From Bdellovibrio sp. KM01 (GTDB lineage: Bacteria; Bdellovibrionota; Bdellovibrionia; Bdellovibrionales; Bdellovibrionaceae), in contig NZ_CP058348.1 of the NCBI RefSeq assembly GCF_013752535.1, forward strand, positions 1,364,001 through 1,428,000: 64,000 nucleotides of DNA, read 5' to 3'. Positions 60,276-64,000 of this stretch are shown here, in pieces. The notes under the pieces are model-generated. The model saw only the letters and a program-made list of their open reading frames with translations. It was not told the DNA's origin and searched no databases. The first letter of the stretch is position 1; each line of letters opens with the position of its first letter. The translations under genes were made by a program, and so were the position numbers.

Positions 60276-60869
60276 ATGACTTACAATCCACGCGATAGAT
60301 ACTTTAAAAAAGCAAAAGAAGAGGGCTTTGCGGCTCGTTCTGTTTTTAAGCTTGAAGAGATCGACAAGAAATACAAAATTTTTAAAGGCAGTGGCCAGAC
60401 CGTTTTGGATTTGGGTGCTTCACCAGGCTCCTGGTCTCAGTATGCTTCCAAAGTGGTCGGTGCCAAGGGGCGCGTTTTGGGTGTGGATTTAAGCCCGGTG
60501 ACAGTGAAATTGCCAAACGCGGTGTTCATTCAAGCCGATCTTCGTGACTTGAACCTTGAAGACACATTCAGAGATCATGGCTTTCATCCTCCGTTTGATA
60601 TCGTCATGTCAGACATGGCGCCTAAAACTACGGGTATTCGCATGACTGACCAGGCTCGTTCGATGGAGTTGTGTGAACTGGCGTTGGACGTGGCTCGCAA
60701 ATTCTTAAAAAAAGACGGGCACTTTGTCTGCAAGCTTTTCCATAGCGATGACTTTGCCAAGCTTCGTGATGAAATCAAAAAGTCCTTTGCTAAATGCGAA
60801 GTGATGAAACCTGATTCCACACGCAAAATTTCTAAAGAAATCTTTTTGATCGGTCTTAATAAAAAATGA
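60276..60869 (+). CDS. rlmE: 23S rRNA (uridine-2'-O-)-methyltransferase RlmE (FtsJ/RrmJ)
   Basis: A 197-residue enzyme that 2'-O-methylates U2552 of 23S rRNA in the A-loop, a late large-subunit assembly step. SAM motif LDLGASPGSWSQYAS (45-58), and the catalytic tetrad is visible: Lys25 (VFKLEEI), Asp113 (SDMAP), Lys153 (CKLF) and Glu188 (SKEIFLIG). Length matches E. coli (209). The next gene starts within its stop codon (ATGA overlap), so the two are translated together. Confidence 0.95.
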   Translation: MTYNPRDRYFKKAKEEGFAARSVFKLEEIDKKYKIFKGSGQTVLDLGASPGSWSQYASKVVGAKGRVLGVDLSPVTVKLPNAVFIQADLRDLNLEDTFRDHGFHPPFDIVMSDMAPKTTGIRMTDQARSMELCELALDVARKFLKKDGHFVCKLFHSDDFAKLRDEIKKSFAKCEVMKPDSTRKISKEIFLIGLNKK

Positions 60870-61543
60870 TTCGAATCGTTTTTGAAAATTCCCATTTCGT
60901 GATCTGCGATAAACCGGCAGGGGTGCTTTCCACTCCCAGCCGTATGGGAGCTGAAGACGAGCGCAATTGCCTGGGGATTGCCTTACAAAAGCAATTGGGT
61001 CTGCAAATCTATCCCGTGCATCGTCTGGATTTTGAAGTGTCAGGTTTGGTGATGTATGCGAAAACAGCGGAAGCACATCGTAAAGCCAATGCCTGGTTTG
61101 AACACAAGCAAGTCAGCAAAACTTATCGTGCTTTGACAACCTCTCAAGATTTTTCCCATATTCCGGTGAACGTTAAAAACTCCCGCGAAAAATTCTCGAT
61201 AGTTGCCGGTCAGAAGTTTGCATGGAAGTCGCGCATCTTGCGTGGCAAGCGCCGTGCCTTTGAAAGCCCCGAGGGTAAAGACTCTTTGACCCTGGCAGAG
61301 TACTTAGGAACGAATGCTGACGGCTTGTTACAATGGGATCTGCAACCTGTGACGGGTCGTTCGCATCAATTGCGTTTTGATTTAAGCCGTCATGGTTTTC
61401 CGATTGTGGGCGATGCTTTGTATGGATCTAAAGTTCCAGGCGAAGGCAAAGACGCGATCGCCTTACGAGCGTATAAGATTGATTTTAGTAAAGCCCCGGG
61501 TCACCAGGAGCTTCAACTGCCCAACGTTATTCAATTGCCCTGA
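60866..61543 (+). CDS. RluA-family pseudouridine synthase
   Basis: A 225-residue enzyme without the S4 domain. The catalytic motif PVHRLDFEVSGLVMYAKT places the nucleophilic Asp at residue 55. DKPAGVLSTPS at the front and PVTGRSHQLRFDLSRHGFPIVGDALYG at the back complete the RluA fold. The target uridine (rRNA or tRNA) cannot be read from the sequence; TruC/RluA-type small members act on either. Coupled to rlmE by a 4-base overlap. The 3' end overlaps the convergent gene by 13 bases. Confidence 0.9.
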   Translation: MIRIVFENSHFVICDKPAGVLSTPSRMGAEDERNCLGIALQKQLGLQIYPVHRLDFEVSGLVMYAKTAEAHRKANAWFEHKQVSKTYRALTTSQDFSHIPVNVKNSREKFSIVAGQKFAWKSRILRGKRRAFESPEGKDSLTLAEYLGTNADGLLQWDLQPVTGRSHQLRFDLSRHGFPIVGDALYGSKVPGEGKDAIALRAYKIDFSKAPGHQELQLPNVIQLP

Positions 61544-63429
61544 GAGATTGGCGCCACGGCTTTCTTAGGATGGCCGTCGACTCGGAACTGGAACAAGAAA
61601 TACGGCGGAACACACGAACCGCGATTGCTTTCAAAACTTTCCGCACAAATATAATCATCACGGCAAGGGTTTAGTTGGTCACAACCACGAAGTCCCACAC
61701 CCAAAGAGTACTCTTTTAAACAAGCATCAAAGTTTTTAGTCCCGATACAAGCATTGAACCCCGGGCGAGCGGCTGGCAAGGGGCCACAGCTGGCTTCCGC
61801 AGGCAAATTGTCGCAGCTAAGCGTTCTGACGTTCCCGTTCAAGAAGCCACCGGTGCGCGTGCCTGGCATTTGGCTTTGTGGCGAGCACATTGCGTTTGGA
61901 AGTGTCACAGTCAGTTTGTCAGAAGTACGGATGTACTTATCCTTACCGAAAGCGGACGTTACGATCTTACCCATTTCGCAAGGGTCACCGACTTGTTGAG
62001 TTTCAGCCAAGCAAATGCCTAAGCCTAAGCTGTCCTCTTTTTCCAAAAGTGTTTTGCACGTAAGTCCCTGGGCGCATGTCCAACCACTGAAGGATGGATC
62101 TTTACCTGTCGAACAATGTGCACCCCAACCGTTCATTAAGCCCGTGCCGATAAGTTTTTGAGAACGGCGCTCCTGAGGGCGGGCGGCAAAGCCGCGGGAG
62201 TAGTCGATCTTTTCGTTTCGCGCAAAAGCATCGACGATTTCGCGACGACGAGCCAAGTCCCCCATAAAATGGGCTGAACCGGGAAGGAAGACCGAGTTGC
62301 CAGCATATTTTCCTTGAGGGTCACGGCCGGTGAAATGAAAGCCACCAATGGCCCGTGTTTGATGGCAGCCCACGCAAGTGGATTCATTTAGACGGCGTAA
62401 AAGTGCGGTGCTGGATTTGATGTTCTCAAGATTTTGCGAATGAATTGAATCTGTTGCTGCAGATGGGAGCAAGCCATAGAACAGACGGTTGCCGGAACGG
62501 TTGATGCCACCTGGGGCAATGGAAATAGCGCTTTTTGCGAGGAATTTTTTAGGCAGAATCATCGTGCCGTCATCAATCGTTTTTAGATTTTGTGGGTCCT
62601 TGATCCAGGCCACAAGTTCGCTCATAAGGGAGGGCTCAGCTTGCAAACGAGCGCGGTCGATTTGGTTTTCCAAAGTCGTTTCTGCGAAACCTTTGCCAGT
62701 CCATTCGTAAGCTTTAAGCAGGTATTCTGCATGGCCACCAAAATCGGGACGCTCAGAAGCGGCCATTCGAGAGATCTGCATATTGATCTCTAGATCTTTT
62801 AACTGGGCAGGATTGAATACGGCCGGATTCAATGGGCCAGACGTCAAAATATCCTGAGCCGTGGATTCAGAAGTCACAGTCTGCCAACGTTGAGCGATAC
62901 CCAAGCAACCTTGCTGAGAATTTCTGCTGCCTTGGTGAAGAAGCAAATTGATGGTGATCGGCAGACGAGAAGCGACGTTCACGCCTTGGCTTTCCACCAT
63001 ATAGGCCAAGCGATAGATGAAACGAATTTCGCCACAGTAGTTTGGATTTTTATAACCCACATCCATGCGATTGATCACGCCGACCAAAGCAAAACGGGCG
63101 CGAGCATGGGTGAGATAATTTAAATCAAAAAGTCTTTGTCCAAACGCCAAACCCACACCAGAGGTGGGGTTGTTTTTTTGATAGATATCCATTTCAGTTC
63201 TTAAACTATCCAAAATCACTTTGAAGTTGGTTTTAGAAAGAACTGAATTATCGACCACGCCTAATTTTTGACCTGGATTGACCAAATCAGCCAAAGCGAA
63301 TCCTTGGGACTCGAGAGATTTTAAAACCTCGGGCTTAGAAATGCTGAGTGCATTTTCTAAATTTTCGGCGGCCTGAACCGTTGCCGAAAATAAAAGGATC
63401 GTAAAAAGGCGAAGAAGTGAGTGAGTCAT
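61531..63429 (-). CDS. Secreted CxxCH protein with cysteine-rich C-terminus
   Basis: A 632-residue exported protein (signal about 1-20, ending VQA). The middle contains CVGCHQ (352-356), a single c-type heme attachment motif, followed by GGFHFTGRDPQG. The C-terminal 170 residues have about 18 cysteines, with spacing like small disulfide-rich repeats (CDQLNPCRDDYICAES). No peroxidase or oxidase motif was identified, so the electron role is uncertain; heme attachment needs a cytochrome c maturation system elsewhere. The start is one base after the stop of the upstream gene (TAATATG), so translation is likely coupled. Confidence 0.78.
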   Translation of the reverse strand: MTHSLLRLFTILLFSATVQAAENLENALSISKPEVLKSLESQGFALADLVNPGQKLGVVDNSVLSKTNFKVILDSLRTEMDIYQKNNPTSGVGLAFGQRLFDLNYLTHARARFALVGVINRMDVGYKNPNYCGEIRFIYRLAYMVESQGVNVASRLPITINLLLHQGSRNSQQGCLGIAQRWQTVTSESTAQDILTSGPLNPAVFNPAQLKDLEINMQISRMAASERPDFGGHAEYLLKAYEWTGKGFAETTLENQIDRARLQAEPSLMSELVAWIKDPQNLKTIDDGTMILPKKFLAKSAISIAPGGINRSGNRLFYGLLPSAATDSIHSQNLENIKSSTALLRRLNESTCVGCHQTRAIGGFHFTGRDPQGKYAGNSVFLPGSAHFMGDLARRREIVDAFARNEKIDYSRGFAARPQERRSQKLIGTGLMNGWGAHCSTGKDPSFSGWTCAQGLTCKTLLEKEDSLGLGICLAETQQVGDPCEMGKIVTSAFGKDKYIRTSDKLTVTLPNAMCSPQSQMPGTRTGGFLNGNVRTLSCDNLPAEASCGPLPAARPGFNACIGTKNFDACLKEYSLGVGLRGCDQLNPCRDDYICAESFESNRGSCVPPYFLFQFRVDGHPKKAVAPISQGN

Positions 63430-63430
63430 A

Positions 63431-64000
63431 TTACAAACCATCCGCTTGCAGGGCTCTGAATCCATTTAAAAGGTGCAAGTATTCCTGTGCCAACGTGCTG
63501 GAGTTTTTAGATACCCGGTTCGTCACTTGGCACGTGTGATCATCACAAGTCATCACCGACTGACAAGACTTCATGGAACAGCTTAACTGAGCATCGTTTA
63601 CCACGAAGGAAATCAGCATATTGCCACGGCCCGCTTCGATTTCATCAAGGGCTTTGTAACACTCGTCCACAGTTTTTCTGGTTTTATAAACGGGGCACAA
63701 CCACTCTTTGGCTACTTGGCTAAATTCAGCTGCACTGGAGTTGCGTTGCAGAGATCTTTCTGCCAGGAAACCGTAAAGGGATGCTGCCATCGCTTTTTGA
63801 CAGTCTCTTTCGTTCAATTGGCAGAAGAATTTGTAATGGCTAAGCAGAGGGCCCTGGAAATTGCCCCATTTGCCAGCATAGTGTGAAAACATCGTCCGCA
63901 TACGAAGGCAGCCACCTTCGGAACATTTCACATTAAAATCAGGATTGAAAGTGGCCCAGTCTTGATTGGGGGCGCGGTTTTCCTCGTCGACATAAAAATG
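63431..64000 (-). CDS. Cysteine-containing protein, 5' end outside window
   Basis: The frame is open from the window edge to a stop at 63431 (189 codons visible). A GTG at 63931 exists but the frame continues upstream with protein-like sequence (DEENRAPNQDWATFNPDF), so the real start lies beyond 64000. About a dozen cysteines are spread through the visible part (CQLNERDCQK, WLCPVYKTRKTVDECYK, CSMKSCQSVMTCDDHTCQ), suggesting an exported disulfide-rich protein. It is the upstream partner of the CxxCH gene, separated by one base. No family recognised. Confidence 0.7.
   Translation of the reverse strand, partial: HFYVDEENRAPNQDWATFNPDFNVKCSEGGCLRMRTMFSHYAGKWGNFQGPLLSHYKFFCQLNERDCQKAMAASLYGFLAERSLQRNSSAAEFSQVAKEWLCPVYKTRKTVDECYKALDEIEAGRGNMLISFVVNDAQLSCSMKSCQSVMTCDDHTCQVTNRVSKNSSTLAQEYLHLLNGFRALQADGL

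Overview
The window reads as chromosome from a Gram-negative predatory or host-scavenging bacterium, most likely Bdellovibrionota (Bdellovibrio-like). This is an inference from style: moderate GC, very dense packing on both strands, many secreted proteins, lipoproteins and outer-membrane barrels without close functional names, and several RNA-remodelling enzymes. No tRNA, rRNA, CRISPR array or prophage was seen. Species cannot be set from the sequence alone.

Layout. 1-9 kb: a partial APP1-type phosphatase, a YcaC-like isochorismatase-fold hydrolase, a lipoprotein, Rnk, a secreted protein, a small barrel, exported MsrA, YaeQ, a divergent pair of six-cysteine secreted paralogues, and an L,D-transpeptidase. 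9-23 kb: a surface and envelope block with a 2143-residue lipoprotein (seven Ig-like repeats followed by an NHL-type propeller region), a GH44 glycosidase lipoprotein, DUF3750, small secreted proteins, a coiled-coil exported protein, a zinc-ribbon transposase with imperfect ends, and a periplasmic solute-binding protein. 23-31.5 kb: metabolism, with an E. coli-like NAD malic enzyme, a Cys/Met PLP enzyme, a TonB-dependent receptor under a TPP riboswitch, and an alkylsulfatase. 31.5-41 kb: a large SWIM/SNF2 helicase, DbpA, and a barrel-lipoprotein operon. 41-51 kb: LplA-CvfB, a divergent DUF1254/barrel pair, a three-gene envelope operon, a short asparaginase-like protein and a TolC-type protein. 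51-64 kb: STAS and cytochrome b561-like proteins, a lysozyme-like secreted protein, an RGG-tailed DEAD-box helicase, an ABC-F ATPase, a hydrolase, a UMF1-type transporter, RlmE plus an RluA-family pseudouridine synthase, and a secreted CxxCH cysteine-rich pair.

How the parts fit. Much of the window builds or remodels the envelope and takes up nutrients. The clearest regulated unit is 27237-29453: a sigma70-like promoter, a TPP aptamer whose 3' strand carries the ribosome-binding site, and a TonB-dependent receptor, together predicting thiamine-repressed uptake of thiamine or a precursor. RNA and translation functions (DbpA, RGG helicase, ABC-F, RlmE, RluA-type enzyme, CvfB) are scattered. Six convergent gene pairs overlap at their 3' ends and a seventh abuts exactly, while several other genes end at strong intrinsic terminators. 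No complete new defence or mobile system was recognised. The most notable features are the riboswitch-receptor unit, a 104-base hairpin at 49.1 kb, the six-cysteine paralogues and the large repeat lipoprotein.
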